Assembly (NCBI GenBank): GCA_033557835.1
Contig: JAWQRO010000021.1
Coordinates: forward strand, 16,330 to 80,329
DNA length: 64,000 bases
DNA from: Helochares maculicollis
Lineage: Eukaryota; Arthropoda; Insecta; Coleoptera; Hydrophilidae
Reading direction: 5' to 3'
Positions 43,801 through 57,800 of the stretch are shown one piece after another. A model generated the notes under the pieces. That model did no database searches and had not been told where the DNA came from. It saw nothing but the letters and a program-made list of their open reading frames with translations. Made by a program: the position numbers and the translations under genes. Position 1 is the first letter of the stretch. Every line of letters begins with the position of its first letter.

Positions 43801-46539
43801 TTTTAAATATTATATGCTCAATAATTCACAAATGAGTATTCACTGAAACTGTATAAACTTAACCTATAAAAATATCTTTTACCACTCTTTTTTAAATTTG
43901 GCGCTATTTAACCATCAGCAAGTTAACCATTGGCGTGAATCTGAATTAGAAAAGATAACTTCCATTCCGAAATTCCACTGATATAAGCTATTGCTGGAAG
44001 ATGGCATTATTAAATCAACACTTGTTTATCATTATATACAAATGTTCAAACCCATTGGGTTAATAAAATGAAACTAATGAATATTATATTCGAACTTTTC
44101 GAACTATAATATATCTACAATTATATTTGTTTCATTCCTGAGCCCTAAGCTAAGATCCTAAATAAAATGTTAATTTCTCAATTAGAGCGATAGATGTGAA
44201 CAAGACTAAATCTAATTTTAATCAGTTTATTTTCTACATTAAACCTGTCCCGTAGCCGGTTGAAAGATAATGATTAAATAAATCGATTGATGTTTTATTT
44301 CTTTTAATATTTTTACACCATTATACCTTGTGGGCTCTATTATTTTTAATGTTAAATATGTGATACATTATTTTTATTTTTAATATGTATTACTTGTCAG
44401 ATTAAGACAATTTTAAAGGTAATATGCAGCGATGTGCAGTAATTTAAAATTGGTTAGGCGTAATTTTTGGGAAGCAACTTGCTTTCTCTAAACTATGACT
44501 GAAGTGTTATCATTTATTTAAACGTAGTCGCCGTTTTTCTTATGTATTTTGTGATATTAACTGGCTATTGAACGATGTATCATTTTTTTTTTTTAATTTG
44601 AAATCGATAATTTGCAATTAAAGGTGTTGTCGAAATATAACACTAAAAAATTTATTTCATGAAAAATTAAATGAAACAAATCTGCAAAATGCAAAATATC
44701 AATTATAATTAAATCTAGAAAATATAAAAGAAATAAATATACATATAAGTGTACAAAATACTCTATTTGTTTTAAAATATATCATTTCATCGATCCATTT
44801 TCAAAATAAAATGCTGAAAGTTGGTGACACCGTACTATATTGCAATTTTTGAAAGCTTCCCATTATAGTTCGCTTTTTTTAAGTAAAACACGCTAAACCA
44901 CTTCCCTAATTCAAATATTTACATATAGATATAATAGAAGATTTTCAGTAGTTGAAAAACTAATGGCATTTATGTGAAAACCAGATACCGAAAAAATTTA
45001 TTTGGGGAATTTATTTGTAGTATCAATAGCTGGTGAAACTTTGGTATCGCTGAAAAATCATTTGTTCATCCCTTAAAGACATGTTTTATTCAAAAAACAA
45101 ATTATTGTAGCATTGATTTTATAAGAAATTCTGAAGAACAATTTTATTATCTTTAAGGTTCATTGATTATGAGATATTGGCGTCACAATAGCCGCGCTCC
45201 GTTATAACTTCTTAAAAACCTTGTGAATTTTTGCACTGCTAATAAAAAAAATAAAGAAAAATTAATTTTAATAATTCATACAAATTGCAAAGATTTCGCA
45301 TAGTAAAATAATAAGAGTACATAAAGAATTAAATAAATTTAATTTTTTCATAACCGAGCCGCTTGGTAGAATTTTCAAATATTTAATAATCTAGAATATT
45401 CGAGAACCGATTATTTGCGACTAATTTTGTGGGTACTATTTTAGATGATTCTTTTTTAGATATCTATAGAGGAGAAACACACAGACTTCATTTTTTATCA
45501 GCAATCAGTGTAAACAAATAGGCAAATCATGAGAACATGCAGCGTATACATACATCAGTAAACGATGTGTCAATAAGACTATAAATAAATAGCTTGGATT
45601 GCATGTTCTGTGATTTAATTTATGACGAAGAAGCTCAGTGTATCAACTCCGAGAATTAAATAGGCTTTGCTAAACTAGGAGCTTTTTTAAGAAATTATTT
45701 TATTGTTTGTAAACAATTTGCTTATTCATATCATTTAAGCCGACTTGTTTATATTAGTGCCATTTGTATTTTTGATGAGGATGACTTGCGATCCGGGGGT
45801 GGGGTGGTCGATCGGCTATTTCGATTTACAATTGCAGCATTTTCTTTAGTTTTTATGTATCACTAACAGTTAATAGCTTAGAATAAAATTCTAGAATGAT
45901 TCAAAATTTGATCCAAACCTTCGTTCTAGTGAGATAGATAGACGACATATTTTTGTGACAAAATAATAACACATTCGACAATTTTCACTTTAACTTATTA
46001 TACCATAGAAATTATTTCCCAATGACGTATCCATTTATTTTTTTAGAAAAAAATTCATATAAACAATTAGAGTTTCAAGTGAAAAATTTGAAATCATGCA
46101 CAAAATTAAAAAAAAAAACCCTTTTGAAAAATATACCTTGCAAAGTTTCTGTAACTATCAGCCAGTTTTGTAACGCTGTTATACTTTTGAAATCGTTGAA
46201 AAAGTTCCTCTTTTAACTTGTACTACCGCAAATAAGATATTTCTAAAAAATCTAGAGTGTCTCTACTCAACATTCCCATATAAATATATGTACGACATAA
46301 AAGTACCTGCGATTAATAATAATAAAATTAAAAATACTTACATGCTCTTCAAAACTAAAAGCAAAAGATTTAATATTCATAATTACCACTAACGTCAATG
46401 TCTATATTCAACACATTAATATATTCATAAGGAATATTCAATTTCAATTTAATATTTCTTTATGTAATGTACAATATTTTGCGTTTAAAAATATATATAA
46501 ACATTTGTAAATACCCTTGGCGAAGGCTTGAATTATAAA
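43801..46539. other. Intergenic DNA upstream of ORC2
   Basis: A+T-rich interval that should include the ORC2 promoter and 5' UTR just above 43800; no clear core promoter motif is visible. No gene, RNA or clear transposon seen. A short G-rich run (GGGGGTGGGGTGG near 45796-45808) is the only compositional oddity. Confidence 0.4.
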
Positions 46540-47097
46540 ATGTGAATTCTTAACTAAAAAATTAAATTTATGACGGTAAAGTCCCACTTCTGGTCTTCAA
46601 AGTTATACGAAACCATTTGTTATTGCTATATTTTTCATGTTTTGCAAATTTTTGTAAAAATTTTTATTCCAAAGTCTACTAAATTTGGAATTTTTAAAAT
46701 TATAAAAATAACACACTGGTGCTCCGATCAAGTGGAAAGTTTGTATCTGTGTTTTTTGTGATATGTGAGGTGTGCGCGAAATTTTAATTCGATAGTTAAA
46801 TTTTAGACTACTTTACTTGAAAAAATTTCAAAACTGTGTAGGTAAACGGGTACTTCCGCTGGTCAACATGAATCAAAAGTTGATACGGATCTAAGTTTTT
46901 GTCGTCTACCAAATTTCATTGCTCCAACTCAAATGGTCTGACCGCTATCATGTTTACATACACACACACACACACAACATGCCGGATTCGGGGCAGTCAA
47001 AACGTGAAGATCCATCAAAATCTCGATGTTGAATGTTTTCATGATCCCAATACCTTCCCTTTACTACACTTCGTATAGTATACAGGAATGTAAAAAA
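46540..47097 (+). repeat. LINE-like 3'-end repeat, copy 1
   Basis: This segment shares several blocks with 62385-62802: AAAATGTGAATT near the start, GTAAAGTCCCACTTCTGGT, ATCAAAATCTCGATGTTGAA and the end ACTTCGTATAGTA followed by GGAATGTAAAAAA. The shared terminal block with a short A-rich tail suggests the 3' end of a non-LTR retrotransposon family in plus orientation. It includes a (CA)n tract at 46960-46976. No coding part is recognised. Confidence 0.6.
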
Positions 47098-48192
47098 GTG
47101 TGAGTCGGACACAAATATTTAATTTCCAGCCATTCTCATTGTAAAGCAATTCAAATAATATACGGCATAAAATATGCAAGTTTTACACACACATTTTGAA
47201 TCATAAAAACATATCTGTACACATGTTAGCTAGTGAGATCTGGTTCAGAAGCTCTTATTTAAATCTATAGTACATTAGTCTACCTGACACCACCGAACAA
47301 CATAGTTGATTAGTTAATTGATGGAGCTGCTTATGCGCTACAAAATCAAAAACAACCAATCAATATAAACTTTCTAATCATATTTACACTATAGCAAAAA
47401 GATTTTTATGTTTTTCATTTCAATTAAAATTTTTAAAGAAAAGTATGTCCATGCTCAAAAATTATTAACTGTTATAAAGCATTGCCTCTTGAATTTTTAT
47501 GGTATAAAATTCACTTGATGCATCTGAGCATACATTGCAAAATAATTTAATGCTAGACTACTCAACACAGTTAAATTTAGCACGAGTATGTTATAATTTT
47601 GAAGTTCTAAATAACTACTGCAATCAACCCACACTAAAATGTGTACAAAAAAGTGTTGTATTTCAAACATTCAAGTTGTTTCGAAACTTCCATAATAAAA
47701 TTATGAATTACTGGACCTATTATTTACATTCTTTAATCAAGTTCATATGTGTTAGGGATTTTGATTAGAAAAGAAGTTAAATTAAAAAAGGGGGCTTTAA
47801 AGAAAATATTGTCAAGTCAAATAAAAATATATTTTAAAAGTAATTGTAAAACATAATTTAATTGTAACTTACAAACTAAATTTTATAAATAGTTGGAATC
47901 ATTCACACACACAGCATCAATAGTAAACGCTTATTATTACCTACTACCTATTAACAAAATATAATAGATAGTCAGCGAGTAAATAAAATATCAATAATTA
48001 TACTTACTCTTAAAAATAAGGAATGAAAGTATGTCTACTACTATGTCATTCACGTAAATTATGTTAGGGAAAATTTGAATATCAAAAATATTAATATTAT
48101 GTAACCATAAAAAATGAGACAGGCACTGACAAACTAAACATTAATTCCATAGAGAATAAGAAAATTAAATAATATTAATAAAAAACTTAATA
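47098..48192. other. Intergenic DNA, 3' side of the unidentified gene
   Basis: A+T-rich, no gene recognised; a 77-codon ORF at 47535-47768 has no family resemblance. The 3' UTR of the gene ending at 48193 must extend into this stretch, but no canonical AATAAA is seen immediately after its stop. Confidence 0.35.
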
Positions 48193-50802
48193 TTACATAG
48201 AAGTTGGAGACCAAAAGTTCATTTCTCTAAGTTCAGATGGTTTTGCTTTAAATACTTGTTTCGGTGTTTTAGCTTTTGCATTGCTTTCATCAGTAATACT
48301 CAGGCTTGAGATGGATTTAGTAAGCTCCTCTTTGGGATCTTCTTCGTTAATAACATCAACAGATCTTGAGATGGCCTCGCGCTTTCCAAGCAAATTGGAT
48401 AGCAACCAACTGCCCTGGTATTTGTCACTTTCTGAGAATGTACTGGTGAAGTATTTATGCTGTAATCGTTTTTTCGATTTTGGTGATGAATTTGGCGAAG
48501 AGAGTGGTGACGCAGGCAAGGACTTGCTTCCTCTTCTAACACCAGGATTGAATCCTGCTGGAGGGCCATCGCACTCTTCGTTGGTGAAAAATCCACGAGT
48601 TACTTTTGAAGAAACCATTTGGGAAGCAACACGAACTACTGAGGAACCACACTTAGCTGCTTCTCCTTTAAAACCATCATCAGTACCATTAGATTTTATC
48701 TTAGTATCAGGTGGTAGATTGTATGTCTTTGCGGCTGGTTGATCTGCAATAAATACATAAATTAGTAGGTAACTAACAATTACATGCAAACAAAAGCTAA
48801 TACTAGTGTTGAAATGATTCAGCATCTCAATGTTAATTAAGGAACGATTACAAAATTCAATGTTTTGCTTTGATTAATAAAATATTACAATTTGTACTTA
48901 CTAGCAATATCTGAAAGAAACTTTTGGCAAGGAGCAGTATGTTTAGAAAAGTCAACTTTATTGCTTGAAGGATCAGCAGAGCTTGTTGAAGCAAATTGTT
49001 CTGTTACGTTTCTCAAGCTTGTGTTGTTTTTAGGTTCACTGGTTGCTCTTGGATAACGAATATAAAGAAAATTATCGTCGTGTTCTGGTGGCGAAAATGT
49101 ATTTTGATCAAAATCCAACCTGTAAAAAAAGAAATTTGTTTAAAAAATTAAAGTTAGAAACTGTTGATTGCAAAATATTTAATCAAAATTTTCTATACAT
49201 CCATTAAAAATAACCTTTAGAACCCAACCACCTTTCTGTAATAAGATATAAATACTCAAATGTTAGTGAAATGGAAACTAGCGTTTCCATAATCGGGTTA
49301 GTTTCTTGAACCAGCATCTGTATCAAAATAGCTACACCAAGAATAGAACAATGTAGAACTTTTTTTAGCATGCCTTTCAAGTCAAAAATATAAGGAATGC
49401 ATACCTCTTAATGGCTTCTGCTGATTGACCACATTCAATTGTCGTTAGTACATATGATTTGATGAATAAAAATGTCCTAAAAGAAATGACAAAAGGTTCA
49501 ATGAGATGAGATGTCAATTCAAAGTCAGAGAATTATAACACAGAAAGTAATATGGAAAAATATCAAAATTATAACAAAGTGATTGAAGTCACAAAACAAA
49601 TGATTCGTGCAAAACAGAACTGAGTTGTATAGAAACACGTACATCCAAAATATATAACAAGCAGCCTTTATAAAAAAGTTTCATATGCCAACTAAACTGT
49701 GGCTCATTGATAAAAAGTAAATACATGTTCTAAAGATAATACTCATATGATAAGCTAATATGTGCACAACTTGCATTAATAAATGTTAACTAACATGCAA
49801 TTTTATGCAAAACTTGAGTTCTAAACGTTACTTGAACAGTAAATATTAAACAAAATACCGACTGTTATACCATATGTAAAGTAAGTTTTAGATTTTTACA
49901 TGGAGATTTTGAGGGTTGCAATAAAATCTTAACTTCCTGTTATATTTGCAAATCCTAACCCTTATTTATGAACAAACTATAAGTTTATAAAAATCACGTA
50001 ATGTTTTAAGTAAAACTTCTAATCCTTACCTAAGGAGGAAAAAAGGATTGTCGAAGTAACTGTCACTAGTGCTTATTACAAATTAACTAACGTCATAGTT
50101 TGGAAACGGGTATATATGTATTTTCCTTATCTATTTATTGATAAGATATGTTTTAGTTTCACAGTTTAGACACACCTCCACTATTACGTAGAAAGTCTAA
50201 TCATCAACTGCAATTTCGTTTGTAACTGGCAAAAAAAGTGAGGTAAACATTGAGAAAGACGATGGCATATATAAATATTTTTTTTACATATTGACCTTTT
50301 GTAAAATATAACGTGCCGTCTGCGTCAATTATGAGATCACTGTTTCATAAACAGGCTAAATTTAAAACTTTCCATAAGCCGATAATTTTTGTTAATTAAA
50401 GATTTTAGATAATAAACCGATTTTATGTGCAAGAAATTTTGATTTGATCTAGTGTTTGGTTAAATGAAACACAAATTGCACAAATATGAGAAGTAAATAA
50501 TTAATATTACCGAGAATTGATTAAAACTAAATATAAATTAAGTATGATTGCAGCAAACAACAATTTAAAGCACAATTATATTTTTTTAATGTTTGTAGTT
50601 TTTATTTTGGGTTTTTCAAATCAGTGGGACAGGAAAGCAACAAATCTTCTCTATAAATAACAAGTACTATATGTAAAATATATATAAAAAACAATTTGAG
50701 TTGTGTTTTAAAGTATCATTATAGTTTCCTAGAATTTTATTTTTAGATAAAAGCACTATTTTACTCTTCTGAAAATCTTTGAAGAATCCATGCATGAAAG
50801 AG

Positions 50803-50836
<34 letters not shown>

Positions 50837-51704
50837 CATACAAATATATTAAAATTTTTATGAAAAGGTGTTGCCCTAATTATCTAGAATGCAAGCACAC
50901 GTGTTATGGAAATTTTCGGATTTAATAAATTTGGGATTTTTCAGTATCTATCTCCAATAAATACACAACTTTATAAAAAAGAGACTCATTTGTTAATTAC
51001 TTAAGTGCTGCAGTATTTATAGATTTCATAATTCGTACCACATAGGCACAAAAATTTGATAAGGAGTAATTGATTTGAACTTAAAGATTATTATATGCAA
51101 TAGACCACGACTTTTATTATCTGCAGAGTTTCAAAACAGTATAGTGTGAAGTCCATATTCTGATAAATTTGAAATGAGCAAGAAGGAAAACACTTTAAAT
51201 TTTAAGAATTGAAGCTAACCTTAAATATAGCTTAGACGAGAAGTAATAGTAAATGCAAGGATGTTGTTTTATTAAAATATTAGCAATAATTAAGTTTGTC
51301 AAATCAAACATTAAAAAAACTGCTAAACTACAAATGATTACTGCATCTTGTCGTTTGCATTTAGCCATATTTTATTAAATTAAACGAGACTGTAGTTAAA
51401 ATTAAATCAGGATGAAGATCCTTCTTCGTCTTGTAATTTTGATGATCAATCAATTATTGCATAAGGTATTTAGTTGCGCACAATAACCTCGTTTCAAATT
51501 GTAAACAAAAAATTGGCAGTGTTAATTCAGCACGCGAATTTATTTTGGAATCAAAAGATTCCAGGCGCAATCAGCTCGTAATTGAAAAACCGCTATCATC
51601 TCATTAAAAAGTAATTATAACATTACGTACCTGTCTGTCATCTTATTTTTAACCCACATGGGTAGAAATCCTGAAGATATAGAACGGTCTCCGTCTGTTG
51701 CCAT
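48193..51704 (-). CDS. Unidentified Ser/Pro-rich protein, four exons, 304 aa
   Basis: Four coding exons with GT-AG borders and matching phases: 51631-51704, 49405-49476, 48902-49119, 48193-48743. I do not recognise the family. The protein starts MATDGDRSISSGFLPMWVKNKM; the second exon adds 24 residues including FIKSYVLTTIECGQSAEAIK. The middle is polar and low in conserved features; residues about 195-230 carry clustered Ser-Pro sites (SLPASPLSSPNSSPKSKKR), likely proline-directed kinase targets. A hydrophobic patch follows (GSWLLSNLLGKRE), and the C-terminus is ELREMNFWSPTSM. That tail is similar, residue class by residue class, to the C-terminal RDLNVLTPTGF of vertebrate p33MONOX (KIAA1191), but the rest is not obviously alike, so I do not name it. 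No signal peptide or catalytic motif is visible. The phases and the conserved-looking ends make a real gene likely. The 48281-48742 plus-strand ORF is its antisense shadow. Confidence 0.8.
49405..49476 (-). other. Symmetric 72-nt exon, possible cassette
   Basis: Exon 2 of the unidentified gene. It has an acceptor TTCTTTTAG before 49476 and a donor AG|GTATGC (GT at 49403-49404), with phase 2 at both ends, so it can be included or skipped without changing the frame (Arg codon AG|G rebuilt either way). Only one frame is open across it. It encodes 24 residues. Confidence 0.65.
50803..50838. repeat. (TA)n-(CA)n compound microsatellite
   Basis: About twelve TA units followed by a short AC run, inside the first intron (49477-51630) of the unidentified gene. 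Confidence 0.9.
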
Positions 51705-51894
51705 GTTTATTGCAATACAAAATAGCCGCTATGCAGTTATATATATGAAAATTTTAAATTTGATGTTTTGTAATTTTTTGGAATGATATATTAGTAGGTA
51801 GCGATATCTACAATTGAGCTGGTGAGGAGTGTGATGATTCTTTGCAGTCTGGGTGGCGTGGTGTCTAGGAGTACGCTTTAGCCATCGTATTAAG
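51705..51894 (-). other. 5' UTR part of the exon carrying the unidentified gene's start codon
   Basis: Upstream of the ATG at 51704 the first good acceptor on the minus strand is CGTTTTTGCAG, ending at 51895, so the exon probably runs 51894-51631. Stops are present in the ATG frame's neighbourhood and an ATG triplet occurs upstream (ATGGCTAAAGCGTACTCCTA reads M-A-K-A-Y-S-stop), a possible short upstream ORF. The start at 51704 is chosen because it opens the frame that splices cleanly into the rest. Confidence 0.45.
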
Positions 51895-54800
51895 CTGCAA
51901 AAACGAAAATAATCATATGATACAACACGTCACAAGAGAATGGAAGCCAAAACATATAAATAAATTAAACACATACACATAGGTGCCTGTTTGACCTTCA
52001 GAAGTTCAACACAGGCTCTCATCGATTTTAGGGCAATTATGATACAATAATGTCGGTCTCAACATATTTTTGAATCAAGCGATACAAGCCACAAATAGGT
52101 TATTTATTGCAAATTACTTGAATGTGTTGGTTGATAATGAGTGTGGTACTGATGTGAGAAAATGCAAGTGAATGCAAATCAATTGCAGATAAAACCATAG
52201 GGATGAATTAAAAAAGCAGATAATGAAAAATTATGTTCCAGACTATGCGATATATTCTAGAATTTCAGAAGTGAATAGATCCTGTTCTTGTGACATAGAT
52301 TTAATATCGTTGCTTTTGGACTATGTTCAATACTTATTAAAAGATTTGAGGTTAACAGAGTAAATTGTAAATGGGTACATTGCCCTGTTATTTTTGTTAA
52401 ATGTGGCGCATTTATTAAATATTGTTTTATAAATGAAAAATAATAGCAGTAAATTGCATAGCAACAAAAGAAATAAATTTGCAGAGAGGAAAGTAGTTTT
52501 TTAATTTGATGATTAATTAGATAACTTCTCAGAAAATAGCAGCTGCAGGTTTTCATGTAAAAGCAATGAATCATTAGAAAAGCACAAGATACTTACATAG
52601 AATAACTGAAGCATTAAGAACGGTTTATATTAAGTAAAATGGCGATTCGAAATTTGTAATCACACCAATTGCTTCAAAAGTTTTATTATTTATAAGACGG
52701 GAGTTAAGCTCCGACCAAACTTATAACCAAAATAATCGTCATTTGATACTAATAATATCTGAACACAATACAATTAGCACATGGTTGTTAACTATGCATG
52801 TATGCATAGTGGTGTTCTTTACGTACCTACAATACCTGCGCCCCATTTGTAAACAGCTAAAAGAATTTTATGTACAAGCTAAAAGGGCAAAGTATATTCT
52901 TATCTTCAATACACACAGCAATTCCTTCAAACACATGCACCGTTACGTAAGGCTAGGAAAAAGCTTCACAAGACTTACATCGAATTGAAAATACAATTAC
53001 CTTACGACAAACTGTTGCTTGGTAACTAATTAATTAATCTACAGTAGAGAAGCTTGGAAAAGTCGTATGTTCTCTCTCTCTTTCAAAATTTAACAATAAT
53101 CTATTTTTAGTATAAATTCGCCAATAATTTCATTAAGATATATTGCCCACCCGATGACGCCCAAAAAAGATTAATGTTGCGTTGTTGGCGACTTTCACAA
53201 TTATTTTTGTTCTAAAGCCGTAGAAAAGCATTCCAACTTTCTCAAACGTTTAAAAATTATGTAAAAATTCTTGGTATACTGCCACACACACACAATTTGG
53301 TAAAAGAGCCAATACAGCTGCTCTGAGGGTTTAAAAATGAGGATGATCTCAAAAACCAAAAAAATATTTTTCTAACCCTTGTTTTTACCAGCCTTAGTAA
53401 TTTACAAAGCAATTATTTATTGTTACTGTAACATGCGATCTGCCTATATTTAAACCAAAGGTATAATTGCTTTTAAAAACAAATTGTTATTAGAAGCTGC
53501 AAAACATCTTTCACCTAACAATTAGCATAAGCTAAAGTGCGAATTGTGATCCAAATATTTAGATAAAACTTAGATAAATTAATTGTAAATATATTGTGTT
53601 AATAACAACCTGAGATTACGATCAAAGGATTTGAAACAATGGTAGCAATAATTAAAGCAGATTTATCAACCGGTAGGAAGAGCAATGTACACATACCAGT
53701 TTATTGTCGTTAAATATTATCGTCTGGCTACATCAAAACGGCCTCATTTTCCAAAAAGAACCAAATAGCCAGTTGACAATTTTCGTAGCAGTTGCATCAT
53801 CACGAAAATGTTGGCAATAAAAGCACCAATCAAATTTCCTGATTTTTTGTGAAGAATGAATTAGTCGAGCCTGAGAAACCCGTCTGGTTGATAAAGCGTC
53901 TATCTTGTTGATAATTAGTAAAAGTCGTGATTTATAGAGTCTTGATGTTTCTGATGCAATAAGGCAATAAATTGATTTCGGTAGGTTTTCATTACAAATA
54001 GGTTTGCATCAGCTTTTTTCGAATAAAACCTAAACTTTCAACATTGCTTAGCAATAATTATTGTAATCACGCTCCAATGGGCGTGTTGACGAGCCCCCAG
54101 AACGTCACAAACACCAATTTCATGCTATGACGTCAATTCGCGTTCACCTTGCCAATATGTCGAAACACGTGATTTGTAAATAGGAAATTGTGCGATTTAT
54201 ACATACCACTCTTAAATATGCTACATAGGCTTTTATTTCTTAGCCATTTGCTTTCAAAACAACTAAGCCATCCGTTTGTCCTTGTGTTCAAGATTGATAC
54301 TTTTGTTTTGCTCGCAAGCAGTTCTAAGAATTTTTTTGGGAAAGCGCGGCCATAAATTGATTTTATGTAGTGTTTTTATTACCACTTTAAAATATATTGT
54401 AACTAGGGTAAACAAAACCGTTTTTAGGAAGCGATATCCCATTAGAAAAACAACTAAATTGGGCTAAGCCATTCGCATATATTTGTTGGTCAATTTTATA
54501 AAAAAAAGAATAACAACCGAGTACGTTTTCTTTACACACTTGAAGTCGTTAGTCTTTCTAAAATTAAAAATCTCGATAATATGTTTTCTTGCACAACACC
54601 AAAAGTTAAATTAATTTTTGATGGTATTTCAAAATCATCACATGAGACATACGACAGCAAAATTATCATAGCTGTATTAAATTCAAAACATAGATAACGA
54701 AATATTTATATTTTCCTTGAATACATTGTTAATTTATGAGGAAAAATAAGCAAGTTGGTATTCATAAATATGTTTATTATTATAAAGGAACCGATATAAC

Positions 54801-57800
54801 CATTTATATTAGTTCTCTATTATTTCGAATGCCTGCAGGCACCGGATTTTGAAATTATTTACATGATTTCGCCAGTTTCTTGGTTGCATTAATATTTTTA
54901 AGTTCAAGGTTATTCCACTTGTTTTAATATGGAAATATGTGGCGATGAACTTTCGTTAGTGAACTTACTTGTTTCGCTTGGCAACCAATAATAAACTTAG
55001 CGATAAGCTTCATCACCTGATTCATATCAATAAAAGTGCAATAATTGCAAGGATTTTAAATAAATACTTTTACCTCGTATTGTTGTTAAAATATAAACCA
55101 ATTTTGAACCATTGGCCAGGTATGATTTGAGCGACGCGTAAGCCGTATGTTGTGTAAATGTGAATAAATGTACACAACGTAAATGACGTCTAGGTAATTG
55201 AACAATATATTTTAATGCATGTAGGCCAAGACTGATACGCCAAGGTGTAGCTACATGAATAGGGGAAACTAGACTGCAATTTTTTCTATTCATTGGCAGT
55301 GTTTGTTTTTATAAAATTTCAATATAAAAATCAAGTTGGATTCGAAAACTAAGCAATTTGAAAATAATGTTATTAAAAGTCCTCTTCATTAACTCGATTA
55401 CATAAATTTATAGTTACTATTATTTTGATATTCAAGTTTTTGATAAAATGGAATCTTTATACTAGTATAATGAATAGCCATTTTCTCTAATATTTATTTA
55501 AATTATCAATGATTTCAAGGACAACAAGGATATTTACAACAATAAAACGTGTAGGCTTAGTACATAAGCAACTGTTATTTCTATCTTGACACAAAGGACT
55601 AGGACGGTTGTATTCGCTTTGCACTTACGTACGTCTAATGACACTTTAGGAAATCTATGTAAATTTTTATAAGATGGTGATAAAAATGTTGAAATTGGAG
55701 ATTTGAGCGATGCGATTTAAAATGGCTGCTCGTGTTCAGAAGGGTAAAAATGATAAGCAAAACTTACAAATACAAAAACACAAAAGTTCGCACTAAATTT
55801 ACAATTATTAGTTTAAAAATATTTAATTCTCCTAGTGTATGAGTAAAACACTACCTTTACAAGTGCTGAGTATAACTTTATCAAATATTTTATATAAACA
55901 GTGAAAGATAAGATAGCGAACTTATTTTCTTATTATTGCAAGAAATGTGCATGGAGACACTAGTTGGTTAATATATTAAAGGTTTTGTATACATTCAATT
56001 AGTTTAACATTTCGCATCCATTGATGAACCGAATTACAAACGTATGTAAAATAAAATAACACTTGTACGTCTTACCCAATTGCATAAATTCGATGCAATA
56101 AGCATCAATTAGGCAACATTAATATTAGTGTTATTCTACATGTCTCTTTACACAAGTACATGTTATTATAGAAGTACAATAAGTACGCAAAAATCCTTTA
56201 TTGACCTTTGCCAAAATTTACCAGCATGCTTGTACAGCTCCATACTAAAATTTAGAATATTCGGCAACTTTCCGAGTGATTTTTCTACCTGGGTCTACTC
56301 TATTCAACTTATAATTGCACCACTCGACGCTTAGGTCCAACAGATGAGCCGGCATTAAAAATTCACAATACAAATATTTATTAATAGTCTAAGTCGGGTA
56401 TGCTTGTTAATAATACGTTTAGCATAATCACATAATTTTCAAGCAAATTTTTGATCGCCAAAATAGCTACTTTGAATTGAAAAGAGCGCTATTACATAAA
56501 AGAAAACAAAATGAATCTGCATAACGAACTGTATGTAACATTTAAGCATCTTTAACATGTATCAAATTTCTGATATGCTAAAATTGTGTCTAAGCTGTAT
56601 CAGTTACAATTGTGTGTCTAGCAAATCATATTTCTAATTACCCGCATTTCATCATCGATAAATACGAAACTGATTGAGGTATTAAATGTCTTTCATTGGT
56701 AATCAGCTGACGGGAAAATCAATCATAACGAATTGGTATACAGAGAGGCGAACATTTTAAACAAAACGATAACTTAATCCGAACAATAGATTTAAAGCAA
56801 TAAAATATAATATATATTATAATAAATAATATAATATAAATTTAATATAATTTATGTGGGAAACAAAAACCTACATATATTGTCCGAGAGGTACAGTGGA
56901 CCAAAATGAACCTTGAAACTAATTAGCAAAGAACATGCTATATTTTCATTGATCGACTAGTGAAGAATTAACTAAACAAAAGGGTAGTGGAATATTAATA
57001 AGTAAGTTTGGTTTAATAAGAAAACCCGCGACTTTCGTCGCCCAAAATATCTAGCGCCTAAAACTGTTTAGATGTGAAATCCTTGTTAATTGAACATTTT
57101 TCTTTGGCCCATGGCCTTACCTTGTAATTTATTTACCTTCTAAGAAATTGTGTCGTATAATACAACAAAACTTCGTGGAAGTGAGTTTAACGAGAAAAAG
57201 CATATGTACCTAAGACGAACCAGGTACTGAAAAAATTCATTCAAAGGGTTGATTTATGGATACATATTGGTGACTCGGGGTATCACACAAAGCACGACAT
57301 AACAATTACGTCTATATAAATCCACGTTCCTACCGGATGTGATTTTTTCCGTTTTTCTATATAACTATAAAACCATAAAATCAATATTTTCTAATGTTAG
57401 AATATCTTACTATGTAGTATATTTTCAAGGCAAAAAACTAAAATCTTTGAACAATAAATTAAAACCGATATTTTACTAAACATTCACTATGGTCAAAAAG
57501 CAAACTTCAATTTCAACATTTGAAAACATTAATTTTCTTATGACTGTTCATACTAAAAATATTTTTATGCAAAATGTAGCAAAGAAATTATTAAAATAAA
57601 TCTGTGTAATATAGCAAAAGTCATTCAAGATATTGCCAAAATGTTGATTATATAATTGAAACTCTGTAGGATAATCAAGCAAAATACAAACATTGTGAAG
57701 AGTATTGTCAATGCCCAAAAAACATAGCAATTAACCGAGTTGAAATAAATAATACCATGTAAAATAAATAACCATATAAATAGTATAAACTGCATAACTT

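Noticed and set aside
48281..48742. 153-codon plus-strand ORF
   Set aside because: It is the antisense of the last exon of the unidentified minus-strand gene, whose frame is supported by splice sites and phase.
49232..49395. Minus-strand open frame (core VAILIQMLVQETNPIMETL) next to the cassette exon
   Set aside because: It cannot be spliced in phase from the upstream exon, and its donor (GTGGTT) is poor. It could serve as an alternative first exon, but the evidence is too thin.
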